Made by a program: the position numbers and the translations under genes. 36,987 nucleotides of DNA, from assembly GCA_964459205.1 (NCBI GenBank), contig CAYWKJ010000011.1:1-36987 (forward strand), given 5' to 3'. Positions 16,974 through 25,284 of the stretch are shown one piece after another. Numbering within the stretch: the first letter of the stretch is position 1; the number at the start of each line of letters is the position of its first letter. This DNA is from JABJMC01 sp964459205. Its GTDB lineage: Bacteria > Patescibacteriota > Gracilibacteria > UBA1369 > UBA12473. The notes under the pieces are model-generated. The model was not told where the DNA came from. It saw nothing but the letters and a program-made list of their open reading frames with translations, and searched no databases.

Positions 16974-19900
16974 TTATTCCAACTCCATTGCTAGAACTAG
17001 AATCTTAGAGAATTCAGCTCTAGTAATGCTGTTGTCTGGACCAAATGTTCCGTCGCCATATCCTCCGACAATGTCGTGAGTAAGAGCGTGTAAAACATAT
17101 TTGGCATACCATTCTTCAAGTTCTAGATCAGTAAATGGATTTTCTTCAAGACCAAAGTTGGCTAGCATTCCTTGAGTTTCGTCGATCAAGATTTCTTCAC
17201 CAAGAGTGCTTTCAAAGAGGATCTTAAGAGCTTCGGCACGATTTACTTCTTCGGCAACACCGAATGTGCCATCGCTATACCCTTCAACAAGGCCTTCTTC
17301 TTCGGCTACTTGTACATAAGGAGCGTACCAAGCTTCTAGGTCTACATCACTGAAAGATGTTTCTTCAGCCATCTCAGGAACCTCATAGCCAGCGGCATTA
17401 ACAACCATCTTGGTTAGTTCAACTCGAGTGATTTCTGTGTCAGGAGCAAATTTGTCCTCAGAAACTCCCTCGGCAATTCCTAGCTCCATAACTTGCATTA
17501 TGTAGTCCTCAGCCCAGTGATCAACATAGTCAGGACCAGTATCTTCAACAACTTCTTCAGCGGTCTCTTCGACTGCTTCTTCGGTTGTTTCGGCAACAGC
17601 TTCTTCGTCAGCAACTTCATCAGCGACTTCTTCATCAGCTGATCCGTAGAGGTCTTCTTCAGCTGTTTCCTCCTCGTCGTCAGCAAAGTAAGTTTGATCA
17701 GCAGCAGAAGATCCGCTTGAGCCACCACCAACACTGATAGCGGCAACCACTTCTTCTTCCTCATCGTCACCAGCAGTTGGAGTAGCAGTCACAGCAGTTG
17801 GAGCGGCCGATTCGTTACCAGAAGTGTCAACCGCAGTTACCACGTAATAGTAAGCTGTTCCATTAACAGCTGTACTGTCTGTGAAAGAATTCGTTGTAAG
17901 CTGAGTGCTGTTGAGCTGATTACCAGCTGTGAGCGCAACTGAACTTGAAGTAGAACGATAAACTTCATACTCAAGAAGATCAGAATCACTATTAGCAGTC
18001 CAAGCTAGGGCAACTGAACCGTTTCCGGCTGTTGCGGCTAGTCCACTAGGAACAGAAGGATCAGTTACGTCAGAAGAGGTGATAAGTCCAAATATGGTTA
18101 AATGCTGTGTCCCTGAGTCGTAAGTGATTTCACAAGTCTCTACAGTTGTACCACAGTAATTATTGTCATCCACAAGGTTATCCATAAAGAGGTCTGCATC
18201 CATAGCTGTACCATCAACTGTAACTTGGATTGTAGTAGCATCCGCTGGCACAAAGTCATTATTGTCTGAACTCCAGGAACTAACCACTACATTTTCAAAG
18301 TCATTTCTATGCAGTTCAACGATAACCTCGTTGTTATCAATGAGATTATTAATGTCCGTGGTATCAAGAACAATATCTAGATCAACTGAGCTACTTAAAT
18401 CACTAATATTTTGATCACCTTGCACTGCCGTAATATCAATAGCGTTGATGGCTACTTTATTCATAGTTGTTGGCGCAACAGTAGGTTGGATAGTAACAGT
18501 TGCTGGGTCACCAGTTCCTAAATCACCTGGGTCAAAAGCAATGTTAACACCAGTATTATCTTCATCCGTAAACACATATCCTTCATCCGGATCAACTGTA
18601 CCTCCTCCTGGCTCGATGGTTTCATCCCACCAGCCAATGGCAGTATCCATAGTAATATTGGCTACTGTTGATCCAACCGCAGCAGTTGTGCTTCCTTCGT
18701 AACCCATATCACCAGCATTAACTGTCCAAGTGCCACTACCGGTCGAAACACCTAAGCTATATGTTCCGTCTCCATTAACTGGGGCGGTAGCAAAGGCGCC
18801 TCCATCAGATTCTGCCCAAACCCAACCGCCATTTGCAACTGTGGTTCCATTTGATTGATAAACAAGTCCACTAACTGTAGCATCTGCTGATTCAATAGTT
18901 AGGTTTACTGTGCCGGTTTCGGAAACACTTGTTGGGGTTCCACTAACGAAATTAGGAGCATCAGCACGAACTTCCCAAGTTCCTTCACTAACGGTTAAGC
19001 TGTAGACTCCGCTGTCATCGGTGTTTGTTCCTCTAACTTTACCGTTATTAGTATTAAAGGCATCAACCCAGGCGTAAGGCACGCCGTTGGTGCCATCGCT
19101 TACAGTTCCACTAATAGTAATGGAGTTGGCTAGGAATTCCGCAATATCAATTGTTACAGAAGTGTCGGCCCCGGCAACTGTTAGATCAGCATCAAAGTCT
19201 CCAAAACCGTCAATCCAGGTATGAACTTCATAAGTTCCATCACCAAGTTGCATGGTGGTACTTCCAGCACCACTTGAAAGGCTCATGTCAGCCCAGTTTC
19301 CTCTAAAGGTAGCTGGGTTCCAGGCATCAGTTGATGCCCAGGTAACATCACTTGGAGCTCCAGTAATAGAAATTGTAACTGTGTATTGTGTTCCAAAGGT
19401 AATGTCTTGGCCAGTAACAGCGGCCGTAGAATTATCAATGTCAGTTGTCGGATCACTATCTCCTTTTTCCCAGGAGTTAGCCATACAAGTGTAACTAGTG
19501 CTTGCACTGGTCTTTGGTAGACGGATACTATAATTACCATCTGCATCACTCATGTCAGAGTTAAAGTTGCCAGTATACATGCCAGTTGAACTGTTAACTT
19601 CATCACACCAAATCATGGCATTAGGCACTCCATTGCTTTCGCTATCGAGCACCTGACCAGAAACGGTGTTAAAAGCGCTTTCATCATATTGAAAATCAAT
19701 ACCTGTGTAATCTGTACTAGCTGCTATAACAACATTAGTAGTAGTAACACCTGATGCGGCCGGAACTTTACCATATGGGTAAGCCCATACTTCAAAGTTC
19801 CAAGTGCCGGCATTCATATACATAGAGAAATTACCATCTGCATCAGTTTGACTCCAAGCATGGTCATAGAATCCACCAGTAGCTGGGAACGCTTCAACTG

Positions 19901-22900
19901 AGGCCCAAGCTAGTGGATTACCAGCTTCATCTGTAACAGTACCAGACACGGTTGAGCTAGGTTTGTTAATTGTAAAATTAGCTGTCGCACTAGTGTTATC
20001 CTCATCAAGATAAACACTTTGGTCTGGTGTCCATCCTAAACCTTCTTTCCAAATATTAACGGAATAATTTCCAGAAGAAACATAAAGCGTGTAACTACCA
20101 TCTGAAGCAGTGTCACCCCAGGCTCCTCCACCTCCTCCCCAGGAGTTATTATTCCAAGCATCAACGTGAACATTTCCGAGCCCATTACCGTTTTGGTCGG
20201 TAACTGTACCGGTAATTGTGTAGGAGGCTGCTTCAATAGTAATGTCGTTATCAACCGGAGTATTGGCAGCTGTACAAGACACCATTGTTCTTGGCGGCGG
20301 AGCAAAAGTCTGGCCATTCCAGAATTTTGGCTCGACACCAACATCCCAATCACCTTGCATTAGACTTAGTGAGTAATCTGTGCTGTTACCGGAGAGAGTT
20401 ACATCATCTTCAACCCAACCCATGGGGCCGCTAGCCATAACTATAACATCCCCACTGGTGCCAGTGTGACTAATTGTTCCAGAAATCACACAGTCAGCAG
20501 CGTTAACATATAAACTATTGCCAGTAGAAGTTGGAGTAGCATCACTCAAAACAACTTCATTCCAGTTGTTGCCATCAATATATCCAGCTGGGGCATCTAC
20601 CCATAGCCAGTAATATTGATCACAAGTTGCACAGCCAGGGTCACTGGTTGGCAAGCCTGTGATTTCCCAAGTGCCATTAGCAGCCGTAGTAGCTGGCATC
20701 ATTCCAACGGCCCAGTTTTCAGCGTAAACAGTGGCTCCCTCTACTGGATCACCATTATTATCAAGCACTGTCCCAGAAATTGATCCAGAACCCTCTTCAA
20801 TCATTTCAAACCGTTCGGATTCAAGGTTATCAAGGATAGTAAGACCACTGGCATTTTTTACTGTAAAAAAGAGGCTTTTACCACCGGTGGCCGGGTAAAC
20901 ACTAAAATCAACTAGGGCCGAATCAGCAGGATTTATGATTCCAGTAAGGCTAAAGTCTAGATAGTCATTACTAGAGGTTGTAGTTGGACTGCCCTCATCA
21001 TCTAAAACACTTAAATCAAGGGTGAGGGTTTTGGCAGAGTTATCCGCGGTAATGCTTGCTACTGTTACAATACCATCACCTCCTCCATTAAGGTCTCCTG
21101 ACGCCCAGAAATCATTGCTGTTCATGGCAATTTCTCCACTTAAGTCATAGCCAGCTGAGAACTGAATAATAACATCACTCCCATCATCTAAGCCTCCTTC
21201 AACGTTAATTGGAAATCCAAGATCATAAGTGGCTGTTTGGTTTGTCATGGAGTTTCGAGGCCAAACCCAGGCTGGGGAAAACATCATAAAGTCTGTAGTA
21301 TAAGCCCCCATTTCATCATCCATATAACCAAAGTCATAAGTATCTCCCTCGGTCATGGTCATGTTATCAAAACCATAATCGTTCATACCGGCGACTGAGA
21401 TTGTAAAGGAATTATTTCCACTATCCTGGTCAAGGGCAACTCCATTGGCGCCTTTAGCGTTGCTAGTAAAGGTACCACTTAAATTTGCATCTTCTTCTAA
21501 GTCTAAGCCTTCAATTATAAGTTCATTAAACTCAAAGTCATACCACATTGAGGCTCCACTAAGGTTAAGCGGAGCTCCAGTAGCATCATTTATAATACTG
21601 ATATTATTTGGGTTTGTTACAGTTTCTTCATTCATGGTCATGCTAAATGGAATAACCAGTTCCCACGTGTCTCCCCAAGCACCTCTAACAGTTGGTTCTG
21701 TTTCATCCGCACTACCAGTAGTAAAAGTAATTGGGGTTTCCGCTAGAGCATTTCCAGCAAGATCCTGAATACTACTGTTTAGAGTCATGGTATAGCCAGT
21801 ATTACCTTCCATTGGATTTACAAACCGGATCTCTAGCCGGTCTCCCCAAGTGTCGTAAGACACATCGTGCCCAGCCACCATTGGACTGAAAGCAACATCG
21901 TTTTCACTAAGCAAAGAAGAATCAATGGACTCTGAAAATGATATGGTTATTGGCTCAAAAGTTGACACCCCAGTATCGCTATCTACTACTGAGCTATCGA
22001 CTATAACTGGTCCGGTAGTGTCGGCAGTACCTGAAGTGTAAAAGTAAAAGTAATCAGCATATCCGGTCGCCGTTCCCATATTATCCGTAATGGTAGCCGT
22101 AGTATTAACTTGTACTCTTATATTGGCTGTGCTTGGTAAATCTTCCGCAAGAAGAATACTCGTAGTCCAGGTTTCGGAGTCATAACTGATACTATCAATC
22201 GACAAAGCTGTGTCTGGATCTTCGTCGTCATCACTATCGTATTGGACGGTAAAATTATCTGTAGAAGCAGCTGAAGTGGCGTTCATTTGTTCACTCCAAA
22301 CAATAGAGATGTTTCGAGTATTAGTTGGGACCGTAGCTCCCCATTCTGGGGTGTAGGCCCATAAGTAAGGATTCATGTCCCAATCTTCTGTTCCACCGCC
22401 ACCCCACTCACCAGTGAATTGAGTTGGCGCACTTTGTCCAATAGCTACATTTGTTAGGGTTTCTGAGGCATGAGCTTCACTACTAGCAACAACATAAGCA
22501 ACGTAGTTAGTTTCTGAATTTAGGTCATACCATTCTGTTCGAGAACCATAGTCCTGAGTGAAATCCGCTCGGCTATCTTCCCATAAGAAATACCCTGACA
22601 CGTCAGTATCAGCTCTAAATGAGGTTGATGAGCAACTCAGATCCGAATCATTCAAACGATCATGCCCACTCATTTGAAGTGGGATATCAGATGGTAAAAG
22701 AAATATATCTAAGTGATCACAGTCAACATCTGAGTAAGTATCCCAAGTAACGGTGACGTCATAGGCGTCTACGCCAAATTCCACGGTATCCTCATCTAAT
22801 AAAGCTATTCCCGCAACTTCGGTAGGCGCGGTTCCAGCAGCCATAGCCGGAGGAGTTGTGGTGTTATCTGCATTCCCAGCTAAATCGGTTACAGAGACAT

Positions 22901-24179
22901 GTGGGTCAAATGTTCTACCAACAACATCTCCAACGACATCTGTTAAACAAGCCTCGACAATATTTGGTGCTTTCCATTGTAATAGTACTGGTGGAAATTC
23001 CGGGACAGGACCACTAGGAACCATTGTGTTCTGGAGGCCGGTAGCAAAAATTGTATCCTGGTCAATTGCTTCATTAAATATAAAGTCTGCACAATCGCCG
23101 GCTGTAGAATACTCACCGTCACTATTCCCATCATTAAAAATAACTGCATCAAGTGTAGGGCCAGTGAGATCAAGTTCTACCTCGTCCCAAATCCAGGTCC
23201 AATCAGTTAGAGGCACGCTCACTTCTAAAGTGTCCCCGTCAGCAAAATCAACTCCATTACCAAGGGTTAAAACAAGAGTATCATTGGCCACGTTAGTTGT
23301 ACTAATAGGCGCAAAAGCAGCTGTGTCTCCAGCGGTACGCGGAGTCCAGTCAACATCACGAGCCCAAACATACCAATCAATGTCATTGGATGTCACTCCA
23401 TTCCAAGTAATATCACTTAGAGAAGCACTAAAAATTAGTTCTAGGCGGCTGCCAGAGTTAAAGTTACCATCAAGGGCTTTGACACTAATAAGTTCGCCAG
23501 TGTTTTCACCCCATTCATTGGAATCATCAATACTAACGATAGCTGCGTTAACAGCTTCGTTTGTTGGACTTGAGCCGGATGTAGTGACCCCATTAGCTTG
23601 GAAGCTGATGCTAAAAGCATCTCCATCTGTAAAACCGGCTTCAGCAGTCTGGAATCCAATCATGTAAACATCCCCAGTCGTAATAGTCTCGGTCATTAAG
23701 GGTGTTAGCGATAAAGTATTAGCTGAGTACTGTGGGTTATCCAAAGCAATAAAGTAATCATCCCAAGGATCAATCATCCCGGTCGTGCCAAACTCTGAAT
23801 CTTTGTAAAGCACGATTCCACTCATGTCACTGTAGCCATCTAGATCTGCTAGGACTGTGGAAGTGACATCTGCATTAGTCCAAGCGGATGTCCCACCCTC
23901 GTTACCAAAGCCAATATCTAATTGGTTTAAAGTTTGGCCATCCTCAGAGGCGCCCATAGTGATGGCGAACACGGTTTCAATTGGGCTGTGGCTTTCAACT
24001 GTATAGGTATCCACTCCGTATAGCCCAATAAATGAACTGACGCTAAACGAATTAGCTTGCGCCTCGGAAACCGTAGAGTTGAGAGGGGCCACTGCTAAGA
24101 ACATCGTGGTAAGCAGTGCTGTGATTCCAAGCCACGCCACCAAGTGATGGTGGAGATCAAAATGTTTTTGTTTTTTCAT
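16974..24179 (-). CDS. Giant secreted multidomain S-layer-type protein (2401 residues)
   Basis: A signal peptide (hydrophobic core about 14-33, likely cut after SEAQA near 42) starts the protein. The N-terminal third contains cohesin-like or Ig-like beta domains. Big_5-type repeats lie near 600-830 (ISFSESIDSSLL, YTMTLNSSIQDLAGNAL). Six carboxypeptidase-regulatory-like repeats of the form SGTVxDxxGxPVxGAxV lie near 1128, 1319, 1410, 1506, 1686 and 1766. A fibronectin III domain lies near 2040-2135, then an acidic E/A/V-rich linker (2137-2217) and three SLH domains (2218-2401). SLH domains usually anchor proteins to cell wall polymer. It is probably an S-layer or adhesin-like surface protein; the exact role is unknown. 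Confidence 0.88.
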   Translation of the reverse strand: MKKQKHFDLHHHLVAWLGITALLTTMFLAVAPLNSTVSEAQANSFSVSSFIGLYGVDTYTVESHSPIETVFAITMGASEDGQTLNQLDIGFGNEGGTSAWTNADVTSTVLADLDGYSDMSGIVLYKDSEFGTTGMIDPWDDYFIALDNPQYSANTLSLTPLMTETITTGDVYMIGFQTAEAGFTDGDAFSISFQANGVTTSGSSPTNEAVNAAIVSIDDSNEWGENTGELISVKALDGNFNSGSRLELIFSASLSDITWNGVTSNDIDWYVWARDVDWTPRTAGDTAAFAPISTTNVANDTLVLTLGNGVDFADGDTLEVSVPLTDWTWIWDEVELDLTGPTLDAVIFNDGNSDGEYSTAGDCADFIFNEAIDQDTIFATGLQNTMVPSGPVPEFPPVLLQWKAPNIVEACLTDVVGDVVGRTFDPHVSVTDLAGNADNTTTPPAMAAGTAPTEVAGIALLDEDTVEFGVDAYDVTVTWDTYSDVDCDHLDIFLLPSDIPLQMSGHDRLNDSDLSCSSTSFRADTDVSGYFLWEDSRADFTQDYGSRTEWYDLNSETNYVAYVVASSEAHASETLTNVAIGQSAPTQFTGEWGGGGTEDWDMNPYLWAYTPEWGATVPTNTRNISIVWSEQMNATSAASTDNFTVQYDSDDDEDPDTALSIDSISYDSETWTTSILLAEDLPSTANIRVQVNTTATITDNMGTATGYADYFYFYTSGTADTTGPVIVDSSVVDSDTGVSTFEPITISFSESIDSSLLSENDVAFSPMVAGHDVSYDTWGDRLEIRFVNPMEGNTGYTMTLNSSIQDLAGNALAETPITFTTGSADETEPTVRGAWGDTWELVIPFSMTMNEETVTNPNNISIINDATGAPLNLSGASMWYDFEFNELIIEGLDLEEDANLSGTFTSNAKGANGVALDQDSGNNSFTISVAGMNDYGFDNMTMTEGDTYDFGYMDDEMGAYTTDFMMFSPAWVWPRNSMTNQTATYDLGFPINVEGGLDDGSDVIIQFSAGYDLSGEIAMNSNDFWASGDLNGGGDGIVTVASITADNSAKTLTLDLSVLDDEGSPTTTSSNDYLDFSLTGIINPADSALVDFSVYPATGGKSLFFTVKNASGLTILDNLESERFEMIEEGSGSISGTVLDNNGDPVEGATVYAENWAVGMMPATTAANGTWEITGLPTSDPGCATCDQYYWLWVDAPAGYIDGNNWNEVVLSDATPTSTGNSLYVNAADCVISGTISHTGTSGDVIVMASGPMGWVEDDVTLSGNSTDYSLSLMQGDWDVGVEPKFWNGQTFAPPPRTMVSCTAANTPVDNDITIEAASYTITGTVTDQNGNGLGNVHVDAWNNNSWGGGGGAWGDTASDGSYTLYVSSGNYSVNIWKEGLGWTPDQSVYLDEDNTSATANFTINKPSSTVSGTVTDEAGNPLAWASVEAFPATGGFYDHAWSQTDADGNFSMYMNAGTWNFEVWAYPYGKVPAASGVTTTNVVIAASTDYTGIDFQYDESAFNTVSGQVLDSESNGVPNAMIWCDEVNSSTGMYTGNFNSDMSDADGNYSIRLPKTSASTSYTCMANSWEKGDSDPTTDIDNSTAAVTGQDITFGTQYTVTISITGAPSDVTWASTDAWNPATFRGNWADMSLSSGAGSTTMQLGDGTYEVHTWIDGFGDFDADLTVAGADTSVTIDIAEFLANSITISGTVSDGTNGVPYAWVDAFNTNNGKVRGTNTDDSGVYSLTVSEGTWEVRADAPNFVSGTPTSVSETGTVNLTIESADATVSGLVYQSNGTTVANGGWVWAESDGGAFATAPVNGDGTYSLGVSTGSGTWTVNAGDMGYEGSTTAAVGSTVANITMDTAIGWWDETIEPGGGTVDPDEGYVFTDEDNTGVNIAFDPGDLGTGDPATVTIQPTVAPTTMNKVAINAIDITAVQGDQNISDLSSSVDLDIVLDTTDINNLIDNNEVIVELHRNDFENVVVSSWSSDNNDFVPADATTIQVTVDGTAMDADLFMDNLVDDNNYCGTTVETCEITYDSGTQHLTIFGLITSSDVTDPSVPSGLAATAGNGSVALAWTANSDSDLLEYEVYRSTSSSVALTAGNQLNSTQLTTNSFTDSTAVNGTAYYYVVTAVDTSGNESAAPTAVTATPTAGDDEEEEVVAAISVGGGSSGSSAADQTYFADDEEETAEEDLYGSADEEVADEVADEEAVAETTEEAVEETAEEVVEDTGPDYVDHWAEDYIMQVMELGIAEGVSEDKFAPDTEITRVELTKMVVNAAGYEVPEMAEETSFSDVDLEAWYAPYVQVAEEEGLVEGYSDGTFGVAEEVNRAEALKILFESTLGEEILIDETQGMLANFGLEENPFTDLELEEWYAKYVLHALTHDIVGGYGDGTFGPDNSITRAEFSKILVLAMELE

Positions 24180-24213
24180 TTTATTTGAGGTTAAAAATTA
24201 TTTTGATTTATGA

Positions 24214-24272
24214 AATAAAAAAGCCTGGGGGTTTCCCAGGGGAAAGAATCAGCCCACCCTTTAACCAGGTGG
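24214..24272 (-). promoter_or_regulatory. Structured 5' leader with terminator-like hairpin
   Basis: In the transcript of the giant gene, a first hairpin CCACC/GGTGG (24272-24254) is followed by CCTGGG/CCCAGG (24240-24224) and a run of six U, ending about 37 nt before the ATG. The second hairpin has the form of an intrinsic terminator inside the leader. A CCUGG in the first hairpin could instead pair with CCAGG of the second, giving an antiterminator. On the plus strand the first hairpin also precedes a T-rich run. Attenuation is inference; blocking of antisense transcription is an alternative. Confidence 0.45.
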
Positions 24273-24341
24273 TTTGTTTTTTTCAGGTTTTTTTTGGTTT
24301 TTGTGCATAATTTGGCGCCTTTGCACTAAGTCAACATGTAT

Positions 24342-24370
24342 ATAATAACATAATTCAAAACTTGACGCAA
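24342..24370 (-). promoter_or_regulatory. Candidate promoter of the giant surface gene
   Basis: On the minus strand, TTGCGT (24370-24365) and TATTAT (24347-24342) are separated by 17 bp. A second candidate, TTGACT at 24334-24329 with AATTAT at 24312-24307 (16 bp), is also possible. Either gives a leader well over 100 nt long, unlike the short leaders of other genes here. Confidence 0.45.
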
Positions 24371-24404
24371 GGGCAATAACTCATCCTGTTTTGCGGAGAA
24401 AAGG

Positions 24405-24450
24405 TGGTACCCCGGAGAGGATTCGAACCTCTGACCTACGGCTTAGAAGG
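24405..24450 (-). repeat. att copy 1: distal tRNA-Arg 3' half
   Basis: 46 bases identical to the 3' half of the intact tRNA-Arg (33662-33707), from the encoded CCA to the anticodon loop. The 5' half of a tRNA is absent to the right, so this is not a functional tRNA. It marks the far end of the tandem insertions and the junction with the original chromosome. Confidence 0.9.
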
Positions 24451-24524
24451 TTGTTGACAGATTTTTTCTAACCAGTAAGTGAGGAATCTCCCAGGTTGAG
24501 TGCCGCTTCAGCCAAATTTGGTCT

Positions 24525-24538
24525 CAATGACTAACAGC
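24525..24538. repeat. Shared left-end motif of elements B and A
   Basis: CAATGACTAACAGC occurs here, 74 bp inside att copy 1, and again at 25177-25190, 82 bp inside att copy 2. The matching offset suggests a recombinase or accessory protein arm-binding site. Confidence 0.6.
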
Positions 24539-24593
24539 CACTTGTGAGTATACAGGATATTTGGAGATATTTGAAGCGTGTAATTTGCCAAAG

Positions 24594-24622
24594 TTGACAT
24601 GATTTGCGCTTCATGCTAAAGA
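24594..24622 (+). promoter_or_regulatory. Candidate promoter for the 85-residue ORF
   Basis: TTGACA at 24594-24599 is followed after 17 bp by TAAAGA (24617-24622), preceded by TGC as an extended -10. The -10 match is modest. The start codon lies 45 bp downstream. Confidence 0.35.
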
Positions 24623-24637
24623 TGTTGACTATATTAT

Positions 24638-24669
24638 TTAATTCATTGTTATTTTAATTCATTGTTATG
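24638..24669 (+). repeat. Two 16-bp tandem repeats at an ORF start
   Basis: TTAATTCATTGTTATT (24638-24653) is followed directly by TTAATTCATTGTTATG (24654-24669), 15 of 16 bases identical. The second copy supplies the ATG of the 85-residue ORF. It may be a slippage duplication or a protein-binding site. Confidence 0.75.
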
Positions 24670-24924
24670 CAAAATTTGAATGCATTCGAAATGGGCGTTG
24701 CCAAACATTTAGAAATACCATTAGCCCAATGCCCTGAAAAACATAACTCTGCAATTCTATTTGATGACGCTCAAGGTGATTTCGAGCAAATTGTTGCCGA
24801 TAGAATTAGATCAGGAACTTTACCTGTTAAAGAACTAGCCCAAGAGACGGCTGACATCCAAGGGAGGTATTTAGTTAATGATTTGGTGGCTTTTTTTGAA
24901 CGCTGTTTGGACCAATATAAATAG
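24667..24924 (+). CDS. Unknown 85-residue protein in mini-element B
   Basis: The frame encodes a balanced soluble sequence of mixed charge with two likely helices (about 38-57 and 66-84), ending DLVAFFERCLDQYK. It has no signal peptide or membrane segment and I recognise no family. The protein-like composition and upstream promoter candidate favour a real gene. It is the only gene of the 644-bp element, so a role in maintenance or regulation of the element is possible but unsupported by any motif. Confidence 0.5.
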   Translation: MQNLNAFEMGVAKHLEIPLAQCPEKHNSAILFDDAQGDFEQIVADRIRSGTLPVKELAQETADIQGRYLVNDLVAFFERCLDQYK

Positions 24925-25048
24925 AGCCATCTGAGCCGAGCGATAAGCTGTTTTTGGTTTATGAAAATTATGACCTTTGGCTGTAGGTCATTGACTACCC
25001 TTTTTGGCACTATGTGGACCTTGATTTTTGGCTTACAGAAGCGATTTG

Positions 25049-25094
25049 TGGCACCCCGGAGAGGATTCGAACCTCTGACCTACGGCTTAGAAGG
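25049..25094 (-). repeat. att copy 2: middle tRNA-Arg 3' half
   Basis: 45 of 46 bases match the tRNA-Arg 3' half. The single difference (C at 25052) would make the discriminator base G73 instead of A73. It separates mini-element B from element A. No 5' tRNA half is present, so it is not a functional tRNA. Confidence 0.9.
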
Positions 25095-25176
25095 CAAATG
25101 ACAATCCATTTTAGGGTGCTTTCCCGCTTATTTAAGCCATCTTACACAATCCACTTCTTAGAAGGGTTATGTTTCC

Positions 25177-25190
25177 CAATGACTAACAGC
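25177..25190. repeat. Shared left-end motif of element A
   Basis: CAATGACTAACAGC, identical to 24525-24538 in mini-element B and at nearly the same distance from its att copy. The rest of the 25095-25284 stretch holds no gene and is AT-rich. Confidence 0.6.
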
Positions 25191-25284
25191 TGAATAAAAG
25201 TTAGCACTAATTTAGCTGTTATTCAAATTTAACTAGCAATCAAAAGATTAATTTTGTAAAATTAATTCCTTTGACTATATTCTT

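Larger units (their letters stand above)
24451..25094. mobile_element. Mini-element B (644 bp) between two att copies
   Basis: Bounded by att copy 1 and att copy 2. Its right end carries ACCTTTGGCTGT (24973-24984) and TTTTTGGCTTAC (25025-25036), both also found in the same order at the right end of element A (33598-33609 and 33639-33650). Its left end shares CAATGACTAACAGC (24525-24538) with the left end of element A (25177-25190). It has no integrase; its only open frame encodes 85 residues. It is either a deletion remnant of an element-A relative or a non-autonomous element mobilised by a related integrase. An inverted repeat ATGACCT/AGGTCAT lies at its right end near 24970. Confidence 0.75.

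Noticed and set aside
22858..23667. 269-residue open frame on the plus strand
   Set aside because: It lies wholly antisense to the giant surface gene; its Ser/Val/Pro-rich low-complexity sequence is the complement of Thr/Asp/Gly-rich repeats, with no domain.
24405..24450. A further functional tRNA at 24405 or 25049
   Set aside because: Only the 3' half is present; the 5' half and promoter are missing, so these are att repeats.
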